From positions 1 through 64,000 of the forward strand of contig NZ_JADGMY010000026.1 of the NCBI RefSeq assembly GCF_015234515.1: a DNA stretch of 64,000 nt. The letters are read 5' to 3'. Origin of the DNA: Cellulomonas sp. Lineage in GTDB: Bacteria > Actinomycetota > Actinomycetes > Actinomycetales > Cellulomonadaceae. The notes under the pieces are model-generated. The model made no database searches, was not told where the DNA came from, and saw nothing but the letters and a program-made list of their open reading frames with translations. The translations under genes and the position numbers were made by a program. How positions within the stretch are numbered: position 1 is the stretch's first letter; every line of letters starts with the position of its first letter. Positions 30,382-37,883 of this stretch are shown here, in pieces.

Positions 30382-31926
30382 TCAGCGCAGCCAGCGGCGC
30401 AGCCGCTTGCGGCTGGCCGCGGCCCAGACGGACGGCAACCGGCCCTCCGCCTCCCGCGCCCGGACCTCTTCCAGGGCGTGCAGCCGACCGTAGGTGAACG
30501 CGGCGGCCGGGTCGGTCGTCGCCTCGGCCCGCTCCCGCAGGTGGGCTCGCAGCACGACCGTGTCCTGGTACTCCCCCAGCGCCTCCTGCATGCTCTCCAT
30601 CGCCGCGGCGAAGGCGACGGCCTCGGCACCGAGGACGTCCCCGGCGAGCTCGGCCGCGTACCGCGTGCGCTTCGCGGCCTTGCGGGCGTCGTGGAGCAGA
30701 CGAGTGCGCTCCTGCGGCTCTGCCGTCGCCCTCGCGCGCTTCATGAGCCGACGCACGTCGGCGTACTCGGACGCGATCCCGCGCCGCAGCGCCTTGCCCG
30801 CCGGCCGGTGACCCCGCTCCGTCGTGGGTGGAGCGGCCACGAGCGCCCCGAGGGTGTCGAGCACGCGGTCGTACCGGTCGCCCTCGAGTGCCCCCAGCAT
30901 CGCCGTCCGGGCTGCGGCATGGGCGGACCGCGCATCCGTCTCGGCCGGACCGGGCCCGATCGCGGTGTCCGCCGACCCCGCCACGAGGGCCTCGCTCACC
31001 CGGTCGCTCACGACCTCGGCATCGCGGACCTCGCCCAGGACCCCCGCCAGCCACCGCAGCTCGTCCCGCAACGGCTCGACGACGTCCGGGTCGAACCCCG
31101 CGCGGAACGTGGCCAGGGCGCTGCGCGACCTCCGGGTCGCCACGCGCATCCGGTGGACGCTCCCGGGCGCACCCAGCCGGACCAGGAGGTCCTGGGACCG
31201 GATCTGCTCGAGCTGGCCCGCCAGGTAGGCCACGACCACGTTGCTCGTCGAGGGCTTCCTGGCCGGGCTGCGGCGCGGGGGACGTCCGTCCTGCTCCGCG
31301 GGTGTCCCGAGATCCAGGACGCGGGCGAGCTCGGAGGTGGTCGACTCCTCGGTCGGACCACCCTCGCCCAGCGCACCGACGACGGCGGCCAGTCGCTCGT
31401 CAGCCCCGTCCGGCGCCCTGACCGTGACCTCGCGCCACGTCACCTCGGCGCCGGCGGCCTCACCGGAGCCGTCGACCGGCAGGATCCGACGGGCGCTGAC
31501 GCGGTCGTCCACCAGCTCGAGGACCTCCCGGTCCGTCGGGTCGAACACCCGGTGGACGGTGCGTCCGGTCGTGACCCTGGCGACCGCGGCGAGTGGCCGG
31601 CCCCCGGTGCGGGCCCGCACCAGCCGCTGCATCTGGTCGGGCACGGCGCTCCCGGCCCGCCCGGGCGGCAGACGGACCTCGCCGGGCCCCGGCGCACCAC
31701 CCGGGACCTGCAGGTACCAGCCGCCACCCTCTCCCCCGACGCGTCGACGCAGGGTGATCCCGTGCCGGGCGAGGACCAGGTCCGCCGTGTCGACGTACGT
31801 GGTGCGCAGCACGTGCTGCTCCGGCTCGCCGCTGATCAGCGGGAGGGAGTCGTCCGCAGACGCGGCGAGCACGGCGAGGCTCGGCAGGTCGTGGCCGTCA
31901 TCGACGGAGAGCTTCACCTCGGGCAC
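30382..31926 (-). CDS. CYTH-CHAD domain protein
   Basis: A 514-residue protein. The N-terminal CYTH part (about 1-200) has an early strand VPEVKLSVDD, then TTYVDTADLVLARHGITLRRRVGGEGGGW, which is the usual triphosphate-tunnel opening, although the first element differs from the classic EIERKF motif. The C-terminal CHAD part (about 225-514) is helical and rich in conserved histidines and arginines, for example SVHRMRVATRRSRSAL and LHDARKAAKRTRYAAEL. CHAD domains bind inorganic polyphosphate; CYTH-CHAD proteins are linked to polyphosphate or triphosphate metabolism. The start is GTG 31926. The gene sits between the two copies of the beta-propeller duplication. Confidence 0.87.
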   Translation of the reverse strand: MPEVKLSVDDGHDLPSLAVLAASADDSLPLISGEPEQHVLRTTYVDTADLVLARHGITLRRRVGGEGGGWYLQVPGGAPGPGEVRLPPGRAGSAVPDQMQRLVRARTGGRPLAAVARVTTGRTVHRVFDPTDREVLELVDDRVSARRILPVDGSGEAAGAEVTWREVTVRAPDGADERLAAVVGALGEGGPTEESTTSELARVLDLGTPAEQDGRPPRRSPARKPSTSNVVVAYLAGQLEQIRSQDLLVRLGAPGSVHRMRVATRRSRSALATFRAGFDPDVVEPLRDELRWLAGVLGEVRDAEVVSDRVSEALVAGSADTAIGPGPAETDARSAHAAARTAMLGALEGDRYDRVLDTLGALVAAPPTTERGHRPAGKALRRGIASEYADVRRLMKRARATAEPQERTRLLHDARKAAKRTRYAAELAGDVLGAEAVAFAAAMESMQEALGEYQDTVVLRAHLRERAEATTDPAAAFTYGRLHALEEVRAREAEGRLPSVWAAASRKRLRRWLR

Positions 31927-32103
31927 GTCCCCGTCATACCGGAGAACCGCCGCGGCGGCTCGGCGAACGCGCGCTCGACGCGGCATCGCCGGCGTGGTCC
32001 GACCGGCCGCACGGGCTGGGCGTCCCGCCTGATCGGCCCCTCGCCGAGCGGTGGCACGCGAACGGACGCCGTCCCTACAGTGGGCTCGGCGCCGATTCGT
32101 CCT

Positions 32104-32604
32104 GATCGTCACGGTGCACCCAGGGGTGTCGGCGGGGGCCCGCGCCCGCTGGGACGGACGCCCCCGCCGAAGGGGTACACCCATGCGCCCAGTCCTCACC
32201 ACCACACTTGCCACCGTCGTGGCCCTGACGCTCGTCACCGCCGGTCCGGCCGCCGCGCACGACGCACCGGCGCACGAGCGGCACCGTCCCGACCGGCCGA
32301 CGACGTACCTGCTCGACCCCGTCGGCCCCGCCGCCGACGACATCTACCCCGAGGGCATCGCCACCCGGGGCGACGAGTTCTACGTCAGCAGCACGACCGA
32401 CGGGACGATCTACCGCGGCGACCTCGACGAGCCGACCGCCACGCCGTTCCTGCCGGGCGGGCAGGACGGCCGCGTGGTGGCGGCCGGGCTGAAGGTCGAC
32501 GGCCGGACGCTGTTCGTCGCGGGCGGCCCCACGGGGCTCGTCTGGGCGTACGACCTGCGGACGCGCGAGCTGACCGGGTCGTGGCAGGTCGTGCAGGACG
32601 GCAC
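32104..32604 (+). repeat. 501-bp direct repeat, copy 2 (5' half of second beta-propeller gene)
   Basis: Nucleotide-identical to 29268-29768. It includes the equivalent leader hairpin at 32129-32170 and the start codon at 32183. Flanking similarity with scattered mismatches begins at 32071. Confidence 0.9.
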
Positions 32605-33181
32605 CCCGGCCTTCCTCAACGACATCGCCGTCGGGCCCCGCGGCGACGTCTACGTCACCGACTCGTCGCGCCCGGTCCTCTACCGGATCGACGGCCGCGA
32701 CCGCAGGACGACGGGCACCGAGCTGCTGGAGCCGGTCGTGTCGTTCGAGGGCACCGACTTCACCTACGACCAGGACATCAACGCCAACGGGATCGTCATC
32801 TCCCGCGACGGACGGTACGCCGTGGTCTCGAAGCCCCGGACGGGCGAGCTCTTCCGCGTCGGGCTGAAGGACGGCAGCGTCGTGCGGATCGACCTCGGCG
32901 GCGCGTCGGTGGCCGGCGACGGCCTGCTGCTGGACGGCCGCACGCTGCTCGCGGCCGAGTGGACCGCCGGGCCGCCGCAGTCCGTCGTCAAGGTGAGGCT
33001 GGACCGGGACCTCGCCTCCGGGACCGTCGTCTCCCGCACGACGGACCCCACCTTCGACGACCCGACGACGATCGCCCGCGCCGGGCGCAGCCTGCTCGCG
33101 GTCAACAGCCAGTTCGAGATCCGGTTCGGCGGTGGGGGGACGCCGGGGCCGTTCACGGTGACGCGGATCCCGGTCCCCTGA
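32183..33181 (+). CDS. Secreted beta-propeller protein (SMP-30/gluconolactonase-like), paralogue 2
   Basis: A 332-residue exported protein with the same signal peptide and first 140 residues as the paralogue at 29347. The second half is similar but clearly diverged, for example NGIVISRDGRYAVVSKPRTGELFRVGL against NGLVVSRDGRTAVVAKTRTG, and it has a two-residue insertion near the end (FGGGGTPGPF). Both retain the repeated propeller strands, so both are likely functional. Their exact role is unknown. The contrast between an identical first half and a diverged second half points to recent sequence conversion. Confidence 0.75.
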   Translation: MRPVLTTTLATVVALTLVTAGPAAAHDAPAHERHRPDRPTTYLLDPVGPAADDIYPEGIATRGDEFYVSSTTDGTIYRGDLDEPTATPFLPGGQDGRVVAAGLKVDGRTLFVAGGPTGLVWAYDLRTRELTGSWQVVQDGTPAFLNDIAVGPRGDVYVTDSSRPVLYRIDGRDRRTTGTELLEPVVSFEGTDFTYDQDINANGIVISRDGRYAVVSKPRTGELFRVGLKDGSVVRIDLGGASVAGDGLLLDGRTLLAAEWTAGPPQSVVKVRLDRDLASGTVVSRTTDPTFDDPTTIARAGRSLLAVNSQFEIRFGGGGTPGPFTVTRIPVP

Positions 33182-33183
33182 GC

Positions 33184-33219
33184 CGTCGGGCGGGCGGCTC
33201 ACGGGCCGCCCGCCCGACG
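33184..33219. terminator. Bidirectional hairpin terminator
   Basis: CGTCGGGCGGGCGGC (33184-33198) and GCCGCCCGCCCGACG (33205-33219) make a perfect 15-bp stem with a six-base loop. It lies between the convergent beta-propeller and response-regulator genes. It resembles the terminator after the first propeller gene. Confidence 0.78.
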
Positions 33220-33230
33220 ACGCGGCCGGG

Positions 33231-33920
33231 TCAGCCCCCGACCGTGTCCACGATCCCGTTCTGGTACGCCCACACCACGGCCTGCAGGCGCGACTTCACG
33301 CCGAGCTTCGGCATCGCGCGGGCCAGGTGCGACTTCACGGTCGACACCTCGAGGAACAGCTCGCGCGCGATGTCCTCGTTGGACATGCCCTGCGCGAGCA
33401 GCAGCAGGATGTCGAGCTCGCGCGGCGAGAGCAGCTCGCTGGCGCGGGCCGCGGTCACGGGCTGCGTCCGGCGGCGCGTGACGACCTCCCGCAGGACGCG
33501 CCGCGTCAGCTCGTTGGCGAGCATGCCGTGCCCGGCGGCGACGGTCCGCACGGCCTCCACGAGCGTCGCGGGCTCGGCGTCCTTCAGCAGGAACCCCGAC
33601 GCACCGGCCTCGAGCGCACCGAACAGGTACTCGTCGACGTCGAAGGTCGTCAGCACCAGCACGGGGATCGGGTCCTCGACGTCCGGACCGCACAGCAGGC
33701 GCGTCGCGGTGATGCCGTCGGTGCCGGGCATGCGGATGTCCATGCACACCACGTCGGGCCGCAGCTCGCGGGCGAGCTCGACGGCGGTCGCGCCGTCCGC
33801 GGCCTGGCCGACGACCTCGATCCCGGGCTCCGTCGCGAGCATCGTGGACAGCCCCATGCGGACCAGCACCTGGTCGTCCGCGACGACCACCCGCAGGCTG
33901 CCACCGGTGTCCTGGCTCAT
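33231..33920 (-). CDS. NarL/LuxR-family response regulator
   Basis: A 229-residue two-component regulator. The receiver domain starts LRVVVADDQVLVRMGLS, and its phosphoacceptor Asp is in PDVVCMDIRMPGTDG. The conserved Thr and Lys lie in VLVLTTFD and GFLLKDAEP. The C-terminal LuxR-type helix-turn-helix reads LSPRELDILLLLAQGMSNEDIARELF, then VSTVKSHL. The ATG at 33920 overlaps the kinase stop by four bases. It is probably the regulator acting on the shared palindromes at 20480-20495, 35396-35411 and 37853-37882, because one of these lies in front of its own operon. Confidence 0.93.
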   Translation of the reverse strand: MSQDTGGSLRVVVADDQVLVRMGLSTMLATEPGIEVVGQAADGATAVELARELRPDVVCMDIRMPGTDGITATRLLCGPDVEDPIPVLVLTTFDVDEYLFGALEAGASGFLLKDAEPATLVEAVRTVAAGHGMLANELTRRVLREVVTRRRTQPVTAARASELLSPRELDILLLLAQGMSNEDIARELFLEVSTVKSHLARAMPKLGVKSRLQAVVWAYQNGIVDTVGG

Positions 33921-35218
33921 CGGCCCTCCTCCTCGCTCGTCGTCGGCTCGTCGGGGAGGGCCTCGGGCACGGCCGTGGGGACCGCCAGCGTGACCTGCCA
34001 CCCGCCCTCCAGGGTGGCCCCGTAGCGCAGCGTGGCACCCGTGAGCTCGGCACGCTCCTGCATCCCGACCAGACCGTAGCCCGGGTCGTGGTGCGCGGGC
34101 ACGTGCCCTGCAGCGGGCCGGCCGTTGCGGACCACGACCTCGACGCGGCCCTCGTCGCTCGCGTCGAGCCGCACCTCGCACCGCGCCCCGGGCGCGTGGC
34201 GGGCGACGTTGGCGAGCGCCTCCTGCACGACGCGGTACGCCGCGAGCTGGGCCAGGGGACCGACCGCACCGGACGCGGCGAGCTCGCTGACGGGCCCCGT
34301 CGTCGTGAGCGACACCGGCAGGCCGGCCGCCTGCGCACCGGCGACGAGGTCGTCGATCCCCGCCAGGGTCTCCATCCGCACCGGACCCCCCGGCTCCACG
34401 GGTGCGTCGACGTCGCGCAGCAGCACGACCAGGTTGCGCAGGTCCCGCAGCATCGCGGTGCTCTGCTCGCGCACCTGCGCCACCGCGACCTTGGCGCCCT
34501 CCGGGTCCACGTCGATCTGCCGGCCGATCGCGCCCGTCATCACGGCGATCCCCGAGAGGTGGTGCGCCGCGATGTCGTGCAGCTCGCGCGCCATCGCCGT
34601 CCGCTCGCGCTCGACCGCCACCTGCACCAGGGCGTCCCGCTCGCGGTCCTGCGCGTCGGCCGTGGCGGCCAGGGCCGTCAGCGCGTCGTGCCTGGCGGCG
34701 ACGACGCTGCCCAGGACGAACGGCAGGCCGACCGCCGCCACGCCCTGCAGCAGACCGGCGACGACCACGATCCAGCCCTCTCCCCCGCTGCGGACGGTGG
34801 CGGCGGCCACGCCTGCGGCGACCAGCGCCGCGGCGCCCAGCAGGGTCGGGAGCAGGCGCCGCGCCGGCCGGGCGAGCACCGCCCGGTACGTCGCGACCAT
34901 CACCGTCACCAGCCCGACACCGATCGCGTCGCCGCCCACGACGAACATCGCGGGCACGCCGGCCGCGACGGCGAGGAGCGCGGCACGCGGGTGCCGGCCC
35001 AACCCCGCCAGCGCGACCGCCTGGAGCGAGAGCACGGCGGCCGCCCACCACCACACGGCGTCGCCGAGGCCGGGGACACCACGGGAGGTCTGGGGGTCGG
35101 CCTGGATGATGACCACGGAGGCCGCGAGCAGCGCGAGGGACAGCACCCAGCACACCACCGGCACCACGTCCGCCGGCCGGCGGCGGTGCGCAGCGGGAGC
35201 CTCGGTCACCGACGTCAC
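33917..35218 (-). CDS. Sensor histidine kinase (HisKA_3 type)
   Basis: A 433-residue membrane kinase partner of the NarL-type regulator. The N-terminal part has about six hydrophobic helices and almost no extracytoplasmic loop, the layout of membrane-embedded stress sensors. The phospho-acceptor is in ERTAMARELHDIAAHHLSG, typical of HisKA_3. The ATPase domain has the N-box region LAAYRVVQEALANVARHAPG and G-box GYGLVGMQERAEL. The GTG start at 35218 overlaps the stop of a 28-residue ORF (GTGA), and its own stop overlaps the regulator start. The signal is unknown; intramembrane sensors of this shape respond to envelope stress or antibiotics. Confidence 0.92.
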   Translation of the reverse strand: MTSVTEAPAAHRRRPADVVPVVCWVLSLALLAASVVIIQADPQTSRGVPGLGDAVWWWAAAVLSLQAVALAGLGRHPRAALLAVAAGVPAMFVVGGDAIGVGLVTVMVATYRAVLARPARRLLPTLLGAAALVAAGVAAATVRSGGEGWIVVVAGLLQGVAAVGLPFVLGSVVAARHDALTALAATADAQDRERDALVQVAVERERTAMARELHDIAAHHLSGIAVMTGAIGRQIDVDPEGAKVAVAQVREQSTAMLRDLRNLVVLLRDVDAPVEPGGPVRMETLAGIDDLVAGAQAAGLPVSLTTTGPVSELAASGAVGPLAQLAAYRVVQEALANVARHAPGARCEVRLDASDEGRVEVVVRNGRPAAGHVPAHHDPGYGLVGMQERAELTGATLRYGATLEGGWQVTLAVPTAVPEALPDEPTTSEEEGR

Positions 35219-35301
35219 GATAGACGCGCAGGCTCGGGCAGGGGGCCGAGATCGTGGACGGGCTGCCGCCGCGAGGGTGCCGGTGCGGCGACGTCACTCA
35301 T
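35215..35301 (-). CDS. Small ORF (28 aa) coupled to the sensor kinase
   Basis: Starts at ATG 35301 after a strong ribosome-binding site (GGGGAGGAG, four bases upstream) and encodes MSDVAAPAPSRRQP... ending PLPEPARLS. The stop overlaps the kinase GTG start (GTGA). This is the first reading frame after the shared promoter (site B), and its ribosome-binding site is much better than the kinase's own. It may act only in translational coupling or be a functional small protein. It has no hydrophobic segment. I do not recognise it. Confidence 0.55.
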   Translation of the reverse strand: MSDVAAPAPSRRQPVHDLGPLPEPARLS

Positions 35302-35339
35302 CGGGCTCCTCCCCGTCGGAGTCGTGCTGGCATGACCCC

Positions 35340-35354
35340 AACCTAGGAACCGGA
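35340..35354 (-). promoter_or_regulatory. Conserved -10-like block of the sensor-kinase operon (site B)
   Basis: Plus-strand AACCTAGGAACCGGA, identical to 20424-20438. On the minus strand it gives TAGGTT, 38 bases upstream of the small-ORF ATG. The exact identity over 15 bases between unrelated upstream regions argues for a common promoter type. Confidence 0.6.
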
Positions 35355-35395
35355 GGGGTGCGGTCGCGCCCGGCGCAGGGACGAACCGTCCGCGT

Positions 35396-35411
35396 TGCAT
35401 CGAAGGATGCA
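35396..35411. promoter_or_regulatory. Activator palindrome of the sensor-kinase operon (site B)
   Basis: TGCATC-GAAG-GATGCA, with its centre exactly 59 bp from the centre of CCTAGG in the -10-like block. Same core ATCGAAGGAT as sites A and C. The position in front of the two-component operon suggests autoactivation. Confidence 0.62.
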
Positions 35412-35542
35412 GGCGGCGGGTCTCTCCCTCGAGGTGCGACCCCCGCGGCGGGTGCCCACCATGGACGGGCGCCCGCGACCCGGTGCGCGGTGGGAACAGC
35501 CGCCGCACGGGGCTGGCACGGGCCCGCACACCAGGGAGCACC

Positions 35543-36691
35543 ATGCGAGCAGTCGTCTACCGAGGCCCCCACCAGGTCGAGGTCACCGAGGTGCCGGACG
35601 CGAGGATCCAGGAGCCGACGGACGCCGTCGTCCGCATCACCACCACCAACATCTGCGGGTCCGACCTGCACATGTACGAGGGCCGCACGAGCGTCGAGGA
35701 GGGCAAGGTCCTCGGCCACGAGAACATGGGCGTCGTCGAGGAGGTCGGCCCGGCAGTCACCCGCATCAGGGTCGGGGACCGGGTCAGCGTCCCCTTCAAC
35801 ATCGCCTGCGGCACGTGCCGCAACTGCCTGCAGGGCTGGACGTCGTACTGCACCCGCACCAATCCGACCGAGGGGATGGACGGTGCGGCGTACGGGTACG
35901 CGAACATGGGCCCGTACGACGGCGGCCAGGCGGAGTACCTGCGCGTGCCCTTCGCCGACGTGAACCTGCTCGAGCTCCCCCCGGGGACCGAGCACGAGAA
36001 GGACTTCACGATGCTGAGCGACATCTTCCCGACCGGCTGGCACGGCACCGTGCTCGCGGGCCTGCAGCCCGGGGACGACGTCGCCGTGTACGGCGCGGGA
36101 CCGGTCGGCCTCATGGCGGCGCACAGCGCGCTCATCCGCGGGGCGGCGCGCGTCTTCGTCGTCGACAAGGAGCCCGACCGGCTCGCGCTCGCCGGCAAGA
36201 TCGGGGCCGTGGGCGTCGACCTGGCGGCGGGCGACCCCGTCGAGCAGGTCCTCGACGCGACGCAGGGCAGGGGCACCGACTGCGGCGTCGAGGCCGTCGG
36301 CTACCAGGCGCACGACCCGTCGGGCGAGGAGCACCCCGAGCTCGTGCTCGACAACCTCGTCAAGACGGTCCGCTCGACGGGCGGCATCGGCGTCGTCGGG
36401 GTCTACGTGCCCCAGGACCCGGGCGCGCAGGACGAGGGCGCCCGCGAGGGCCGCATCGGGTTCGACTACGGCACGTTCTTCACCAAGGGCCAGCACATGG
36501 GCACCGGCCAGGCGCCCGTGATGCGCTACAACCGCCAGCTGCGCGACCTGATCGTCGCCGGGCGCGCGACGCCGTCGTTCATCGTCTCGCACGAGCTCGG
36601 GCTCGACGAGGCCGTGCGCGGCTACGACCAGTTCGACAAGCGCGTCGACGGCTGGACCAAGGTGCTGCTGCACCCGGGGCAGCGGACGTGA
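35543..36691 (+). CDS. Zinc-dependent alcohol/formaldehyde dehydrogenase family protein
   Basis: A 382-residue medium-chain dehydrogenase. The catalytic zinc ligands are in CGSDLHMYEGRT and GHENMGVVEEVG; the structural-zinc cysteines cluster in CGTCRNCLQGWTSYC. The NAD-binding motif is VYGAGPVGLMAAHSAL. The extended middle region (GYANMGPYDGGQAEYLRVPFAD) and overall length match the glutathione-independent formaldehyde dehydrogenase group, which oxidises formaldehyde or other aldehydes with tightly bound NAD. The start is ATG 35543, following AGGGAG. It is divergent from the sensor-kinase operon; whether site B also affects it is unknown. Substrate assignment is tentative. Confidence 0.85.
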   Translation: MRAVVYRGPHQVEVTEVPDARIQEPTDAVVRITTTNICGSDLHMYEGRTSVEEGKVLGHENMGVVEEVGPAVTRIRVGDRVSVPFNIACGTCRNCLQGWTSYCTRTNPTEGMDGAAYGYANMGPYDGGQAEYLRVPFADVNLLELPPGTEHEKDFTMLSDIFPTGWHGTVLAGLQPGDDVAVYGAGPVGLMAAHSALIRGAARVFVVDKEPDRLALAGKIGAVGVDLAAGDPVEQVLDATQGRGTDCGVEAVGYQAHDPSGEEHPELVLDNLVKTVRSTGGIGVVGVYVPQDPGAQDEGAREGRIGFDYGTFFTKGQHMGTGQAPVMRYNRQLRDLIVAGRATPSFIVSHELGLDEAVRGYDQFDKRVDGWTKVLLHPGQRT

Positions 36692-36737
36692 GCGCGGCGG
36701 CGAGCCGGGGGTAGGCGGCCGACGAGCCGGCAGCACG

Positions 36738-36778
36738 CAGCAGACCGCCGGGCGACGTGGTCGCCCGGCGGTCTGCTG
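36738..36778. terminator. 19-bp perfect hairpin terminator
   Basis: CAGCAGACCGCCGGGCGAC (36738-36756), loop GTG, then its exact complement (36760-36778). It is the longest perfect stem seen in an intergenic region here, placed between the convergent dehydrogenase and CPBP genes. Confidence 0.82.
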
Positions 36779-36801
36779 TGAGCACGATGCTCGATCACTC
36801 G

Positions 36802-37764
36802 TCAGGACAGCCGCGCCGCCTCGAGGGGCTGCGGGGCCTCGACGGTGCCGATGGTCGGCTCCGCGGCCGGCTCCGGCTGGTAGCCCAGCTTTCCCCGGGT
36901 GGCCACGATCGTGACGATCGTTCCCACGCCCGCCATCAGCAGCAGCGTGCGCTGGATCATGTCGAAGTTCTCGCCGATGGCCGGGAACATGTCGCCGATG
37001 AGGACGCTGGCGAAGGTGTTGATGCTGACGTGCAGGAGCATCGCCATCGGCAGGCTCTGCCCGGTGCGGTTGAACACCCAGGTCATGACGACGTTGAACA
37101 GGACGCAGAAGAGGATGAAGCCCAGGGCACGGGACACGTGGAAGCTGTCCGAGTGACCCCACCCGGTCGCGAAGAGCGGCAGGTGCCAGACGCCCCACAG
37201 GACACCGATGCCCACGGCCGCGGGCAGTGCTCCGAAGCGGCGCTGCGCCCGGGGGAGGGCGAAGTCGCGCCAGCCCGGCTCCTCGGCGAGCCCGGTCGTC
37301 AGGACCTGCATCACGAGGTAGGGCAGGTACGCGACGAGGGCCGCCATCGGCGGTGCCTGCACGTCACCACCCGTGATGACCAGCGCCGACAGCAGCACGG
37401 CTGCGGGGGTGCCGACGAGGATGCCGACGTACCAGCGCCAGTTGACCTTCCACTTGGTCAGCCGCTTGACCCAGGCGCGCACACCGGCACGGCCCTCGGT
37501 GACCGCGGTGACGAAGAACGCGGCGCCGATCGGTCCGAGGAACGCGCCGGGCAGCATGAGGAAGAGCTGGTAGCCGCCGGTGCCGCCGGGCACCTGGATG
37601 TCCCAGATCCCGAGGCCGTAGGGCGACAGGACCAGCGGGATCCAAGCCAGCCAGCTGGCGGCGAGCGCCAGCACGACGAACGCCAGGAGCGGACGGCGCC
37701 GGACGGCGTCCAGCAGCCCTCCGCGCTTGGCTGGTGAAGCTACGTGTTCCGTGACGGTGCTCAT
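36802..37764 (-). CDS. CPBP-family intramembrane metalloprotease
   Basis: A 320-residue integral membrane protein of the CAAX-protease/bacteriocin-processing family with about eight hydrophobic helices. The metal and catalytic motifs are EEPGWRDFALPRAQRRFG (EExxxR), GVWHLPLF and LLHVSINTF, all intact. Members cleave within membranes, affecting bacteriocin immunity, envelope stress signalling or anti-sigma factors. I start at MSTVTEHVA (ATG 37764), where AGAGGA lies about seven bases upstream. Its promoter carries site C of the shared palindrome family, so it is probably co-regulated with the ABC exporter and the two-component system. Confidence 0.88.
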   Translation of the reverse strand: MSTVTEHVASPAKRGGLLDAVRRRPLLAFVVLALAASWLAWIPLVLSPYGLGIWDIQVPGGTGGYQLFLMLPGAFLGPIGAAFFVTAVTEGRAGVRAWVKRLTKWKVNWRWYVGILVGTPAAVLLSALVITGGDVQAPPMAALVAYLPYLVMQVLTTGLAEEPGWRDFALPRAQRRFGALPAAVGIGVLWGVWHLPLFATGWGHSDSFHVSRALGFILFCVLFNVVMTWVFNRTGQSLPMAMLLHVSINTFASVLIGDMFPAIGENFDMIQRTLLLMAGVGTIVTIVATRGKLGYQPEPAAEPTIGTVEAPQPLEAARLS

Positions 37765-37803
37765 CGGAGTGTCCTCTCGTCGAAGCCGGTGTGGCATGAC
37801 TCG

Positions 37804-37818
37804 ACGTTAGGAATCGGA
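37804..37818 (-). promoter_or_regulatory. Conserved -10-like block of the CPBP gene (site C)
   Basis: ACGTTAGGAATCGGA on the plus strand matches sites A and B at 11 of 15 bases. The minus strand reads TAACGT as a possible -10, about 40 bases before the CPBP start codon. Confidence 0.5.
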
Positions 37819-37852
37819 CACCCCGTGCCGCGCCGGGCGGACGGTGCAACGC

Positions 37853-37882
37853 CTGCTGTTGCATCGAAGGATGCAACAGCAG
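37853..37882. promoter_or_regulatory. Extended palindrome of the CPBP gene (site C), possible terminator of the neighbour
   Basis: CTGCTGTTGCATC-GAAG-GATGCAACAGCAG is perfect over 13-base arms. The inner part is the same as site B, and its centre is exactly 59 bp from the centre of the -10-like block. It begins one base beyond the stop of the choloylglycine-hydrolase-family gene, so the extra arm length may also make an RNA hairpin that ends that transcript. Confidence 0.62.
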
Positions 37883-37883
37883 C

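Noticed and set aside
30478..33993. 1171-codon plus-strand frame over the CYTH-CHAD and propeller genes
   Set aside because: It covers several genes on both strands with no domain continuity and is explained by high GC content.
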